40,632 nt of DNA, from assembly GCA_022573285.1 (NCBI GenBank), contig JACZUF010000028.1:1-40632 (forward strand), in the 5' to 3' direction. Numbering within the stretch: the stretch's first letter is position 1; every line of letters begins with the position of its first letter. The position numbers and the translations under genes are program-made. The notes under the pieces were generated by a model. It was given only the letters and a program-made list of their open reading frames with translations. It did no database searches and was not told the origin of the DNA. Of the stretch, positions 1 through 8,038 are shown piece by piece. This DNA comes from Chloroflexota bacterium (lineage in GTDB: Bacteria; Chloroflexota; Dehalococcoidia; Lucifugimonadales; UBA3495).

Positions 1-152
1 TCCGCCGCGCCTTGAGTGAGTGGTATTTCCTCGGCCAAAAGATCCCGACCGACCGGGTGCTGCTGGAATGGGCCCAAGAGCACTTCGGCCGTTACGGCGG
101 CTACGCCCAGCAATACCTGTTCCACGGCCAAAGGCTCAAAAACAAAAGCTGA
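1..152 (+). CDS. C-terminal end of an unidentified protein (5' truncated)
   Basis: An open frame from base 3 to the TGA at 150-152 gives about 49 residues rich in aromatic residues and glutamine (a WYFLGQ stretch, then EHFGRYGGYAQQYLF) and ends in KNKS. The other two plus frames hit stops within the first 20 bases, so this is the only coding frame entering from the left. The codon use is GC-rich like the neighbouring genes. The fragment is too short to assign a family. It converges on the minus-strand dehydrogenase, whose stop lies 25 bases away. Confidence 0.5.
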   Translation, partial: RRALSEWYFLGQKIPTDRVLLEWAQEHFGRYGGYAQQYLFHGQRLKNKS

Positions 153-176
153 TAGCTGACGGCTGACAGCTGACAG

Positions 177-1217
177 CTACTCTTGCGTCAGTATCAACTT
201 CCCGAAGAAGCTCGTCTCCTCCATGGCCTGGTGGGCGGCGGCGGCTTCGGCCAGCGGGAAGGTCCGGTCGACCGACGGCTTGACCACGCCCCGGTTCAGC
301 ATCTCCACAATCTCCCGCATGTCCTCTTTGGTCCCCATGAACACGCCGTAGATCTCTTTCTGTTGGCTGAATAGCTGGCCCAGGTGCAATTCGGTGCGCA
401 GTCCGGTGGTGGCCCCGCAGATGCCGTACCGGCCGCCGGTCCGCAGCGAAGAAAAGGCCGCCGCAAAGAAGTCGGCCCCCACGTGGTCGACCACGCAGTC
501 CACACCCGCCCCTCCGGTGATCTCCCGGACCCGCTCCCTGATGTCTTCGTCTTTGTAGTTGATTACCACGTCGGCGCCCAACGCTGCCGCCTTGGCCGCT
601 TTCTCGGGACTGCTGGTGGTGGCGATGACCCTTGCCCCAATGACGTCCTTGGCCATCTGGATGGCGGCGGTGCCGACCCCGGCCGAGGCGGAGAGCACCA
701 GAACAGTCTGCCACGGTTTCAGTTGCAGCCGGCGCACCAGCATGTTCCACACCGGTAGATAGGTGGTGGGGACCGCCGCGGCCTGTTCGAAGGTCACGCC
801 GTCCGCCAGCGGATGGGCGTTGGCCGCCGGGATGGCGATGTACTCCGCATAGCTGCCGTCGATGGCGCTGCCCAGGAACCGGGAACGGCGGCACTGGTCG
901 TCCTGGCCAGCCAGGCACGGCGCGCACTGTAGGCAACTCAGCCTGGGGTTGACCACCACCCGGTCGCCCGGTTTGAGTACGGCCACACCGTCGCCGCATT
1001 CCATGATCTCGCCGGCGCAGTCTCCACCCAGGATCAGGGGCGGCGGAAACTCCCGCTCCAGACCACGGCCGCCGTCCCTGGTGTAGAGGTCCAGGCGGTT
1101 GAGGGCGGTGGCCTTCACCCTGATCTTGACCTCGCCCGCCAGCGCCTGGGGTTCCGGGCGTTCGCCGTAGGTCAAGACCTCGGGGCCGCCGTGGGCTTCG
1201 ATGTACACTGCCTGCAT
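177..1217 (-). CDS. Zinc-type medium-chain dehydrogenase/reductase (quinone oxidoreductase-like)
   Basis: This 346-residue protein has the MDR two-domain layout. A GroES-like N-terminal domain (about 1-150) carries the structural-zinc cysteines C95, C98, C101 and C109, and LILGGDCAGE is at 61-70. The NAD(P)-binding domain has the dinucleotide motif SASAGVG at 176-182. Length is normal for the family. The family transfers hydride between NAD(P)H and alcohols, aldehydes or activated double bonds; the substrate cannot be read from sequence. The ATG at 1217 has AAGGAG upstream in the minus transcript. A 192-base gap holding a dispersed repeat separates it from the next minus-strand gene, so it is probably transcribed alone. 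Confidence 0.9.
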   Translation of the reverse strand: MQAVYIEAHGGPEVLTYGERPEPQALAGEVKIRVKATALNRLDLYTRDGGRGLEREFPPPLILGGDCAGEIMECGDGVAVLKPGDRVVVNPRLSCLQCAPCLAGQDDQCRRSRFLGSAIDGSYAEYIAIPAANAHPLADGVTFEQAAAVPTTYLPVWNMLVRRLQLKPWQTVLVLSASAGVGTAAIQMAKDVIGARVIATTSSPEKAAKAAALGADVVINYKDEDIRERVREITGGAGVDCVVDHVGADFFAAAFSSLRTGGRYGICGATTGLRTELHLGQLFSQQKEIYGVFMGTKEDMREIVEMLNRGVVKPSVDRTFPLAEAAAAHQAMEETSFFGKLILTQE

Positions 1218-1326
1218 GGCCGAGTTCTCCTTGGGGACGAGCTTTCAGCAATCAAGATTATTGACGACGGTATTCTGCTAGGTAGGTCAAGGTCTGTTTC
1301 GACTTCCGGAATTACAACACGAATGG

Positions 1327-1409
1327 CCCTTCGACAAGCTCAGGATGAGCGGAAATCAGGGTTTCGCCCGCTCATGGCGAGCTTGCCGGACCACATTTTG
1401 AAACGACTT
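1327..1409. repeat. Dispersed inverted repeat, copy 1
   Basis: The arms 1336-1352 and 1368-1384 are complementary except for three central positions and enclose a 15-base loop. The outer part reads CCTTCGACAAGCTCAGGAT and the other flank runs through an A/T-rich CATTTTGAAACGAC tail that ends at the stop codon of the minus-strand gene at 1410. A diverged second copy with the same tail lies at 19355-19458, also abutting the 3' end of a minus-strand gene. It could fold in RNA and act as a terminator or 3'-end stabiliser. Confidence 0.7.
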
Positions 1410-1655
1410 CTACGGGCGGCGTCCGTAGTAGCAGTCGTCGCAGAGAAATACGATGGCCAGGGCGTCCTCGTGGCTGCCGATGCGGCCGCATTGGGGAACG
1501 TCGCTGTCCTGGCTCCAAGGCTGGTGGAACTTTCCGCCGCACATCTGACAGGAGGTCTCTTGGATACCGTCCAAGGCCTCGTCGCAGATGACGCAGGACT
1601 CCAACTCGTTCTCGGGGGTTTCCAGGTTCTCGGGGGCGCCCATCTGTTCTGCCAT
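1410..1655 (-). CDS. Small cysteine-rich zinc-binding protein
   Basis: An 81-residue protein with three CxxC knuckles (C21/C24, C36/C39, C72/C75) plus H44, C56 and H62, the ligand pattern of a small two-zinc or treble-clef fold. The N-terminal 20 residues are acidic and probably disordered. It starts with ATG and ends 10 bases downstream of the nucleotidyltransferase-like gene, so the two are probably co-transcribed. I do not recognise a named family. RNA, DNA or protein binding are all possible. Confidence 0.7.
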   Translation of the reverse strand: MAEQMGAPENLETPENELESCVICDEALDGIQETSCQMCGGKFHQPWSQDSDVPQCGRIGSHEDALAIVFLCDDCYYGRRP

Positions 1656-1665
1656 TATCCGGAGA

Positions 1666-2964
1666 TCAACTCCCTAGCGAGATAATCTGATGCACCAGGG
1701 CCCGCTCTTCCTCTTCGCTGCCGGCCAGTCCGTCCAGTTTCGCCGAGTGCAGCTCCCGCAACACCTCGCCGATCTTAGGGCCCTGGGGCACACCCATCGC
1801 CAGCAGGTCGTCGCCGGTCAAACTCGGAACGATCAGCCGCCATTCCGCCAGGTATTGACGAAGCAACCCGGCAACCTGTGGGTCTTTGAAGAGGCGGGCC
1901 GACGCCGCGATGGCGTCGGGGTCCAGCCCGTCCAGCGCCCGGCAGACGGCCGAGACCCTGCCCGGCGGGCCGGAAAGGACAGGCTCCAATTCTCTCAGTG
2001 CAATGGTATCACGTACCACCCGCGCCCAGGCAGCAGGCAGGTTCAACCGGCGGCTCACCGCATCTCCGTCGGCGGCGCTCAGAGACCACACCAGTGCGGC
2101 CAGACAGTCCATCGGATCCAGGGTATTCTCGCCGGTCAATCGGGTCAGCCCTTGGCCGCCGGACAACGCGGGATGCACCGCCGCCAGCACGCCCAACTCC
2201 GTGGCGCGGAGCAGCATCCCTGCCGCCCGCTCTTCGTCGAAGATCTTTTGAAATTCCTGCCGCCAACGGTCTCCGGAGACCGCCTCGGCGTGGCCCCCGG
2301 CCAGAGCTTCCTTCAGTTCGGACATGGTGCTGTCGGCGATCTGAAAACCCAGCCTTTGTTGATACCGCACGGCCCGCAGCATCCTGGTTGGGTCGTCGGC
2401 GAAACTGCCGGGATGCAGGGTGCGGACCGACTTGTCATTCAGGTCTTGAATGCCGCCGTGGGGGTCGATAACTTCAGGGGAGTCTCCCGAAAGGGGCAGC
2501 GCCATTGCGTTTATGGAAAAATCCCGCCGGGCCAGGTCGTCCTCAAGGCTGCCGGCCGAAACCTCCGGAAGGGAACCCGGAAACGGATAGGACTCTCTCC
2601 TGGCGGTGACGATGTCCACCCGGCCGCCTTCGATCTCCACCGTGGCGGTGCCGAATCTGGGGTGCACCGTAACCCCGCCGCCAAGCTCTCCAGCCAGTTC
2701 CTCAGCCAACGCTGGGGCGTCGCCCACCAACACGAAGTCCAGGTCTTTCACCGGAACGTTCAGCACGGCGTCGCGCACCGGACCGCCCACCAGGAAAACC
2801 GGCAGGCTGTCAGACGTGGCCCGGCGGCGCAGGGACCAGAATACCGCCAAGCGGCCTCCGCTGACGCCGCCGGCGACTCGGTCCAGGGAGATGCGGATTG
2901 AGGTGGATTCGGGCCGGGAATCAGGCGTGGGTGGCCTCCTATAGAGGAAGAGAACCGGAGTCAA
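1666..2964 (-). CDS. CCA tRNA nucleotidyltransferase / poly(A) polymerase family protein
   Basis: Class II nucleotidyltransferase of the CCA-adding/poly(A) polymerase family, which extends RNA 3' ends. The head domain shows LVGGPVRD at 58-65, the metal-binding pair D74/D76 in DLDF, D117 in VDIVTARRE, RRDFSINAMA at 147-156 and the nucleobase-recognition motif DPTRMLRAVR at 191-200. The helical C-terminal half is family-like and no HD domain is visible. The start is uncertain. TTG at 2964 is the longest option, but AGGAGG lies inside at 2935-2940, and a TTG at 2850 preceded by GGAGG (2855-2859) gives a more usual N-terminus 19 residues before the VGG motif. CCA-adding and A-only activity cannot be told apart by eye. 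Confidence 0.88.
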   Translation of the reverse strand: MTPVLFLYRRPPTPDSRPESTSIRISLDRVAGGVSGGRLAVFWSLRRRATSDSLPVFLVGGPVRDAVLNVPVKDLDFVLVGDAPALAEELAGELGGGVTVHPRFGTATVEIEGGRVDIVTARRESYPFPGSLPEVSAGSLEDDLARRDFSINAMALPLSGDSPEVIDPHGGIQDLNDKSVRTLHPGSFADDPTRMLRAVRYQQRLGFQIADSTMSELKEALAGGHAEAVSGDRWRQEFQKIFDEERAAGMLLRATELGVLAAVHPALSGGQGLTRLTGENTLDPMDCLAALVWSLSAADGDAVSRRLNLPAAWARVVRDTIALRELEPVLSGPPGRVSAVCRALDGLDPDAIAASARLFKDPQVAGLLRQYLAEWRLIVPSLTGDDLLAMGVPQGPKIGEVLRELHSAKLDGLAGSEEEERALVHQIISLGS

Positions 2965-3052
2965 AATTATAGCACGGTGGCCTCGTGTGCCAGGCGTGAG
3001 TCCCGTCCTGATACGAACGGGTGAAAACCGGGAAAACCCCGCCCGTTGCGCT

Positions 3053-3081
3053 TTGACAACGTGTGGGCCTGTGGATACAAT
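3053..3081 (+). promoter_or_regulatory. Sigma70-type promoter for the DsbA-like/rnc/ftsY operon
   Basis: A perfect -35 TTGACA at 3053-3058 is separated by 17 bases from TACAAT at 3076-3081 (five of six consensus matches). It lies about 50 bases upstream of the ATG at 3132 in the gap between divergent genes, with no competing plus-strand element. Confidence 0.8.
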
Positions 3082-3131
3082 CCAATCGAGCGCACAGCGG
3101 CGCGAACCGGCAACATTTGGGAGGTAGCACC

Positions 3132-3767
3132 ATGGCCGATGCCCAATTCACCACCTACTACGATTTCCGTTGACCCTTCGTGTACAACGCAGCCGTGTGG
3201 CTGTCGAAGGTTGAAGAGTCCACGGGACAGACGATCAAGGTTGACTGGCAACCTTTCTCCCTGGCCCAGGTCAACAGCGACAACAATGATGGCAATATCA
3301 AACTCTGGGACCAGCCCGAGGTCAAAGACGGCACCGACAAAACCTTCCTGGCCCACGTTTCCGGTCTGGCCGCCAAGCGCCAGGGCGAAGAGGCGTTCGA
3401 TTCCTTCTTCATGGCCCTGCTCCGGGCCCGGCACGAAGACAAGAAGGACCTGAACGACCCGGCAGTCATGGAAGAAGCCGCCGTTGCCGCGGGGCTGGAC
3501 ATGGCCCGCTTCAGCGAGGACCAGTCGGACCCCGATCTGCTGAAGGATATCGGCGAGTCCCACACCAAGGCCGTGGAAGAGTACGGGGCGTTCGGTGTGC
3601 CGACCTTCATTTTCGGCGACGGGAAAGCCACCTTCTTGAAGATGTTCATTCCCCCTGACGAACAGGCGGCGGAGATCTACGAGACGCTGACGAAGGTCAT
3701 GAGCCAGTTCGAACACGTCGGCGAGATCAAGCGTCCCCAGCCCCCGTGGCCTCATGGGGTCATCTAG
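3132..3767 (+). CDS. DsbA-family thiol oxidoreductase, predicted selenoprotein (UGA = Sec14)
   Basis: Read through one in-frame TGA at 3171-3173, the frame gives 211 residues of a thioredoxin-fold DsbA/FrnE-like protein. ATG 3132 has GGGAGG at 3119-3124, seven bases upstream, and lies downstream of a strong promoter. The first beta strand and active site read TTYYDFR-U-PFVYNAAVW, so the UGA sits at the catalytic Cys of the CPF-type motif. The position of the second CxxC cysteine is Val17, making a one-Sec/no-Cys site. The cis-Pro loop GVPT is at 155-158. There is no signal peptide, so it should be cytosolic. A SECIS-like hairpin follows the UGA. The alternative of a nonsense mutation or sequencing error is unlikely, because about 200 residues of intact coding sequence follow and two other such genes occur in the window. 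The 3' end overlaps rnc by 14 bases. Confidence 0.85.
3171..3210 (+). promoter_or_regulatory. Candidate bacterial SECIS element of the DsbA-like gene
   Basis: Directly after the UGA, CCTTCG (3175-3180) pairs perfectly with CGAAGG (3205-3210). Above an asymmetric internal loop, CAGCC (3190-3194) pairs with GGCTG (3199-3203) around the four-base loop GTGT. The loop starts 21 bases after the UGA, within the spacing known for bacterial SECIS elements, and contains the expected G/U. Confidence 0.65.
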
Positions 3768-4485
3768 GGTCGAAAAAGCCCCAAACAGGGCCTCCAATAA
3801 GGCCCTCGAATCAGTGCTGGGGTTCTCCTTCAAGGACCCCAGCCTGCTCCGCATGGCCCTGGTGCACCGTTCCTACTGCAACGAGAACGGCCTGGACCCA
3901 TCCGAGTCCTACGAACGGCTGGAGTTCCTGGGCGACGCCGTCCTGGAACTGGCCGTTTCAACCGAGCTTTACCGCCGCTTCCCCGACGCCGACGAAGGGC
4001 AGCTCACCAAGACCCGCTCCTCTTTGGTCCGCCGCGAGACCTTGGCCCAAATAGCCCGGCGCATCGACCTGGGTAGTTACCTATTCGTGGGGAAAGGCGT
4101 CGAGACCAGCGACGGCCGCCAACAAGACTCGGTATTGGCGGCAGCGTTCGAAGCCCTGGTGGCGGCGGTCTACATAGACCAAGGCAACGAGTTCACCCGC
4201 CAATTCATCCTCAGATTGTTCGAGGCCGAACTGGCCCAGGCCGAGCAGGCGGACGGGCCGCCGGAGAACCCCAAGTCCATCCTTCAAGAGATGGTCCAGG
4301 GTCAGGGGTTGAATCCCCCCACATACAATCTGGTAAGCAGCGAAGGGCCCGACCACGGACCGGTGTTTACCGTGGATGTCCTGGTGGACGGCCAGGTTGT
4401 GGGAACCGGCGCCGGTGGCAAGAAATCCGAGGCCGAAGGCGCTGCGGCGCAGGCCGCCTTGGCCGCGCTGTCCGGCGACATCTAG
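3754..4485 (+). CDS. rnc: Ribonuclease III
   Basis: Double-strand-specific endoribonuclease that processes rRNA and mRNA; 243 residues, normal length. The RNase III signature [11 protein letters not shown] spans 54-64 with metal-site residues E57 and D61, and a dsRNA-binding domain begins near 170 ([11 protein letters not shown]) and ends with the [16 protein letters not shown] helix. At the second metal motif the usual LADxFEA is LAAAFEA: E133 is kept, but the expected Asp is Ala130. ATG 3754 lies inside the end of the upstream UGA-containing gene and has no visible Shine-Dalgarno, which points to translational coupling. ftsY follows 87 bases downstream, a common rnc-ftsY arrangement. Confidence 0.95.
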   Translation: MGSSRVEKAPNRASNKALESVLGFSFKDPSLLRMALVHRSYCNENGLDPSESYERLEFLGDAVLELAVSTELYRRFPDADEGQLTKTRSSLVRRETLAQIARRIDLGSYLFVGKGVETSDGRQQDSVLAAAFEALVAAVYIDQGNEFTRQFILRLFEAELAQAEQADGPPENPKSILQEMVQGQGLNPPTYNLVSSEGPDHGPVFTVDVLVDGQVVGTGAGGKKSEAEGAAAQAALAALSGDI

Positions 4486-4572
4486 ACCTCCGGTCCATCG
4501 GCGCATCTTTGTATTCCATTATTGTAATCACGGAGCGCCCAACACTCGATATATCCGCCTGCGGGACGATAG

Positions 4573-5529
4573 ATGCTCAGACTCTTCAAACGAAACCGCC
4601 AAGAGAACATTGAACACACCCAGGACGCGGTGAGACCCAGCCGCGAGCGGTGGTTCGGGCGGATCCTCGGCGTGCTCCGGTCGTCTAAGTTGGACGACGC
4701 GGTCTGGGATGAGTTGGAAGAGATACTGATCTCCTCGGACGTTGGCGTGGCGACTTCCCTGCGCATCATCGAAGAGTTGAAAGCCACGGTCAAGGAGCGG
4801 GGACTGGAGTCGGGGGAGGAGGTATTCGAGTCGCTGAAAGATTCCTTGGTGGCCGGCATGGAGCCTGAAAACGCCGAATCCCTCTGGATGGATGAGGCTG
4901 AGGTGACGGGGCCATATGTGATACTGATGGTGGGCGTCAACGGAGTGGGCAAGACCACCAGCATCGCCAAGTTGGCCCACCACTTCACCCAGGAGGGCAA
5001 GAAGGTGCTCCTGGGCGCGGCGGACACCTTCCGGGCCGCCGCCGCCGAGCAACTGGAGATCCTGGGGAAACAGATCGGCGTAGATGTTATTAGCCACCGA
5101 CCGGGGGCCGACCCTGGCGCGGTGGCCTATGACGCCTACCAGGCCGGCAAGGCGCGGGGCGCCGACGTATTGATCATCGACACCGCCGGCCGGCTGCACA
5201 CCAAATCCAACCTGATGGAGGAACTCCGCAAGGTCCACCGGGTCCTGGCCCGTCTGGAACCCCAAGCGCCCCACCAGGTGATCCTGACCCTGGACGCCAC
5301 CACCGGCCACAACGGATTGGCCCAGGCCAAGTCATTCAAGGAAGCAGTAGATTGTACCGGCATATTCCTGGCCAAATTGGACGGAACGGCCCGGGGCGGC
5401 ATCGTTCTTGCCATCAAGCAGGAACTCCAGATGCCGATCCTGTTCATCGGCACCGGCGAAGGCGTCTCGGACCTGGCCCCATTCGACACCCGGGACTTCG
5501 TGGAATCCCTGCTGGCGCCCGTCCCCTGA
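4573..5529 (+). CDS. ftsY: Signal recognition particle receptor FtsY
   Basis: SRP receptor GTPase that docks ribosome-SRP complexes at the membrane. The 318 residues comprise a short NG-type N domain and a G domain with P-loop GVNGVGKTT at 121-129, DTFRAAA at 151-157, DTAGR at 203-207, and the TKLD-equivalent [10 protein letters not shown] near 267-276. The acidic A domain found in proteobacteria is missing; the N-terminus is short and basic, as in many Gram-positive and Chloroflexi forms. ATG 4573 is the first start giving a complete N domain. It is in an operon after rnc. Confidence 0.96.
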   Translation: MLRLFKRNRQENIEHTQDAVRPSRERWFGRILGVLRSSKLDDAVWDELEEILISSDVGVATSLRIIEELKATVKERGLESGEEVFESLKDSLVAGMEPENAESLWMDEAEVTGPYVILMVGVNGVGKTTSIAKLAHHFTQEGKKVLLGAADTFRAAAAEQLEILGKQIGVDVISHRPGADPGAVAYDAYQAGKARGADVLIIDTAGRLHTKSNLMEELRKVHRVLARLEPQAPHQVILTLDATTGHNGLAQAKSFKEAVDCTGIFLAKLDGTARGGIVLAIKQELQMPILFIGTGEGVSDLAPFDTRDFVESLLAPVP

Positions 5530-5608
5530 CCTACGGCATCCTAACCCACCTCATCCCCGCCTTTACCCGCCTCCGACTCGCTCCGTCCCGGCCCTCCATA
5601 GACAAGCC

Positions 5609-8038
5609 GTGTTAGATGCACTGAGTTGGTACATCGCCATCCAGGCCCTGGGCATACTGGCCCTGCCCGCGGCCTTTGTGCTGTTCCGGCGGCTGCCCGA
5701 CCGGGGATTCACCCTGGCCAAACCCGCCGCCATGGTGTTCTTCTCCTACGTCCTCTGGGTCCTGGGCCTGTCCCACATCGCTCCGAACACCCAACTGACC
5801 ATCATCTTCATCCTCGTCGTGGCGGCGGTCCCCAGCGCCCTCTTGTTCCGCCGGTTCCTGGCGGAGTTCAAGGACTTCGTGCGCCAACATTGGCCCATGC
5901 TGGTGGCCGCGGAGGTCCTGTTCATCGGGTTCTTCCTGATGTGGCTGGGCATCGTCTCGGAGGTCCCGGCCATCAACCACACCGAAAAGCCCATGGACTT
6001 CGGGTTCATGAACGCGGTGCTCCAGAGCCGGTTCTTCCCGCCTGAGGACCCCTGGCTCTCGGGAAACTCCATCAGCTACTACTACTTCGGCCATTTCATG
6101 ATGGCCTTCTTGACCCAATTGACCGGGGTCGCCTCCAGTGTGGGCTACAACTTGGGCGTGGCCCTGTTGCCGGGGTTGGTGGCCATGGGGGCCTTCGGGC
6201 TGGTCTACAACCTGGTCCGGCTGTCGGGAGGGAGCCTCAAAGCCGGCATCGTCTTCGGTGGGGCGGCCCCGGTGTTGATACTCCTGGCCGGAAACCTGGA
6301 AGGGGCCATGGAGTTCGTGCATCTTCGGGGTTGGGCCGGCGGCGGCTTCTGGGAGTGGGTGGGCATCAAGGGCCTCGAGGGGGCGAATACCGGCTCCGGG
6401 GCCTTCCCTGACGGCCAGTGGTGGTGGTTCCGGGCCAGCCGGGTGATCGACACGCTGTCGGGCGGCCAGAGCCTGGATTACACCATCACCGAGTTCCCTA
6501 TCTTCAGCTTCATCCTCGGCGACCTGCACGCCCATGTGATGAACCTTCCCTTCGTCATCCTGGGCCTGGGACTGTGCCTCAACCTATTCCATTCCACGGA
6601 AAGATTGGGATTGAGATGGTTGAGAGACCATCCAGTGGAGTCGGCGGCCATCGCTCTCTTCATCGGGTCTTTGGCCTTTATCAACATCTCGGACCTGCCG
6701 GTGATGGCCGCGATGTTCGGGGCGGTGGCGCTCGTCAAGGCTTACGGTGACCATGAGGGCAACTTGACCGGAGCGGCCATCGATGCCGCCGTCGTTACCG
6801 TGCCTGTTTTGACCTTGGCCGTCGTCCTGTTCCTGCCTTTCTATAGCGCTTTCGAACCCCAAACGTCGGGCATCCTGCCGTTGCAGGACGTTAACACCAG
6901 ACCCTTCTTATTATTCTTGGTGATGGGGCTGTTCATCCTGCTGGCCGTTTCATTCCTGTTCCGTCAGCTTCCGGGACTCGTGCGGCCCTCCGACAGCGAC
7001 AGTTCGGCGGCGGTCTTGATAATGGTGGTGGCGTCGACGCCGTTCTTGGTCTGGATCGGTCTGGCGTTCATCGTGACCTGGATCGACGACGGCACTAAAG
7101 CGGCCTTGGACGAGATCGGCGGCCGGATGATTCTGGTGATTCCGGGGCTGGCCCTGGTGGCGCTGGCCGGGTTCAGCGCCATGCAGAGGGCCAGGCTCAA
7201 GCTGGAACCGGCAACTGCTTTCCCCCTACTCCTGGCGGCGCTCGCTTTCTATCTGCTGGTGGGAACCGAGCTATTCTACAACGTGGACCGGTTCGGCGGC
7301 GGCTTCCGGCGGATGAACACGGTGTTCAAGACCTACTACCAGGCATGGCTGCTGCTGGGCATCGTTGGGAGCTACGGGCTGTACTACCTATGGGCAGCCC
7401 GCTCCTCGGTGCAATGGTCCCTCCGGCTGGGTAGGTTCGCCGTAGGTCCGATACTGACGGCCCGGTTTCTGCGCGGCGGCCGTTTTCTGTGGGCCGGGGC
7501 AGTGGCGGTGCTGCTGGTGGCGTCTTTCTACTACCCGGTGGGAGCAGTGCTGGACCGCACCGGGATCCTCCGGGAGGGCCATACGTTGGACGACAACACC
7601 CTGGACGGGTTGGCTTTTCTACAACAGTCCGCGCCGGGGGAGTACGCAGCCATCAGGTGGTTGCGGGACGACGCTCCCTGGGGCCGGATGGTGGAGGCGG
7701 TGGGAGACGATTACTCCGAATTCGCCCGGATATCCTCCAGCACCGGGCTGCCGACCGTCCTGGGATGGAAGGGCCACGAACTCCAGTGGCGCAACTCATC
7801 GGCCCCTCTCCAGGGCCGGGAAGATGACGTCCGGGCCATCTACAGCAGCGGCGACCCCCTGGAGGTGCGCCGGTTGCTGGAGGCCTACGGAGTGCGCTAC
7901 GTTTACCTGGGCTCGAGGGAGCGGCGGACCTACGGGGGCGAAAACCTGGCGGACTTCGGCGAATTCCTTAGAACCGCCTTCGAACAGGACGGCGTAATAG
8001 TCTACGAGATGGTCCAATCAACGGCTGAAAATAGATGA
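5609..8038 (+). CDS. DUF2298 (Chlor_Arch_YYY) multi-pass GT-C-like membrane protein
   Basis: About 809 residues from GTG 5609. The open frame runs further upstream, but only inside ftsY, so GTG 5609 is preferred. It is a polytopic membrane protein with well over ten hydrophobic segments. The family signatures are KPMDFGFMNAVLQS near 127-140, a SYYYFGH stretch near 156-162 and GDLHAH at 304-309. The C-terminal 120 residues are soluble and probably extracytoplasmic (APGEYAAIRWLRDDAPWGR). The family is found in Chloroflexi and archaea and is thought to be a lipid-linked-sugar glycosyltransferase of the GT-C superfamily; the exact reaction is unknown. Its stop overlaps the next start as ATGA, showing tight coupling to the Agl23-like gene. 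Confidence 0.85.
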   Translation: MLDALSWYIAIQALGILALPAAFVLFRRLPDRGFTLAKPAAMVFFSYVLWVLGLSHIAPNTQLTIIFILVVAAVPSALLFRRFLAEFKDFVRQHWPMLVAAEVLFIGFFLMWLGIVSEVPAINHTEKPMDFGFMNAVLQSRFFPPEDPWLSGNSISYYYFGHFMMAFLTQLTGVASSVGYNLGVALLPGLVAMGAFGLVYNLVRLSGGSLKAGIVFGGAAPVLILLAGNLEGAMEFVHLRGWAGGGFWEWVGIKGLEGANTGSGAFPDGQWWWFRASRVIDTLSGGQSLDYTITEFPIFSFILGDLHAHVMNLPFVILGLGLCLNLFHSTERLGLRWLRDHPVESAAIALFIGSLAFINISDLPVMAAMFGAVALVKAYGDHEGNLTGAAIDAAVVTVPVLTLAVVLFLPFYSAFEPQTSGILPLQDVNTRPFLLFLVMGLFILLAVSFLFRQLPGLVRPSDSDSSAAVLIMVVASTPFLVWIGLAFIVTWIDDGTKAALDEIGGRMILVIPGLALVALAGFSAMQRARLKLEPATAFPLLLAALAFYLLVGTELFYNVDRFGGGFRRMNTVFKTYYQAWLLLGIVGSYGLYYLWAARSSVQWSLRLGRFAVGPILTARFLRGGRFLWAGAVAVLLVASFYYPVGAVLDRTGILREGHTLDDNTLDGLAFLQQSAPGEYAAIRWLRDDAPWGRMVEAVGDDYSEFARISSSTGLPTVLGWKGHELQWRNSSAPLQGREDDVRAIYSSGDPLEVRRLLEAYGVRYVYLGSRERRTYGGENLADFGEFLRTAFEQDGVIVYEMVQSTAENR

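Noticed and set aside
136..1251. A 371-residue open frame overlapping the dehydrogenase on the same strand
   Set aside because: Arg/Gly/Pro-rich shadow translation; the frame at 177-1217 has full MDR motifs.
3171..3173. UGA in the DsbA-like gene as a pseudogene mutation
   Set aside because: Intact frame afterwards, exact catalytic position, a SECIS-like hairpin and two parallel cases in the window.
4513..4572. Separate promoter for ftsY
   Set aside because: AT-rich, but no -35/-10 pair has acceptable spacing.
5408..5608. Upstream extension of the DUF2298 protein
   Set aside because: Lies inside ftsY and reads as low-complexity sequence; GTG 5609 gives a normal membrane N-terminus.
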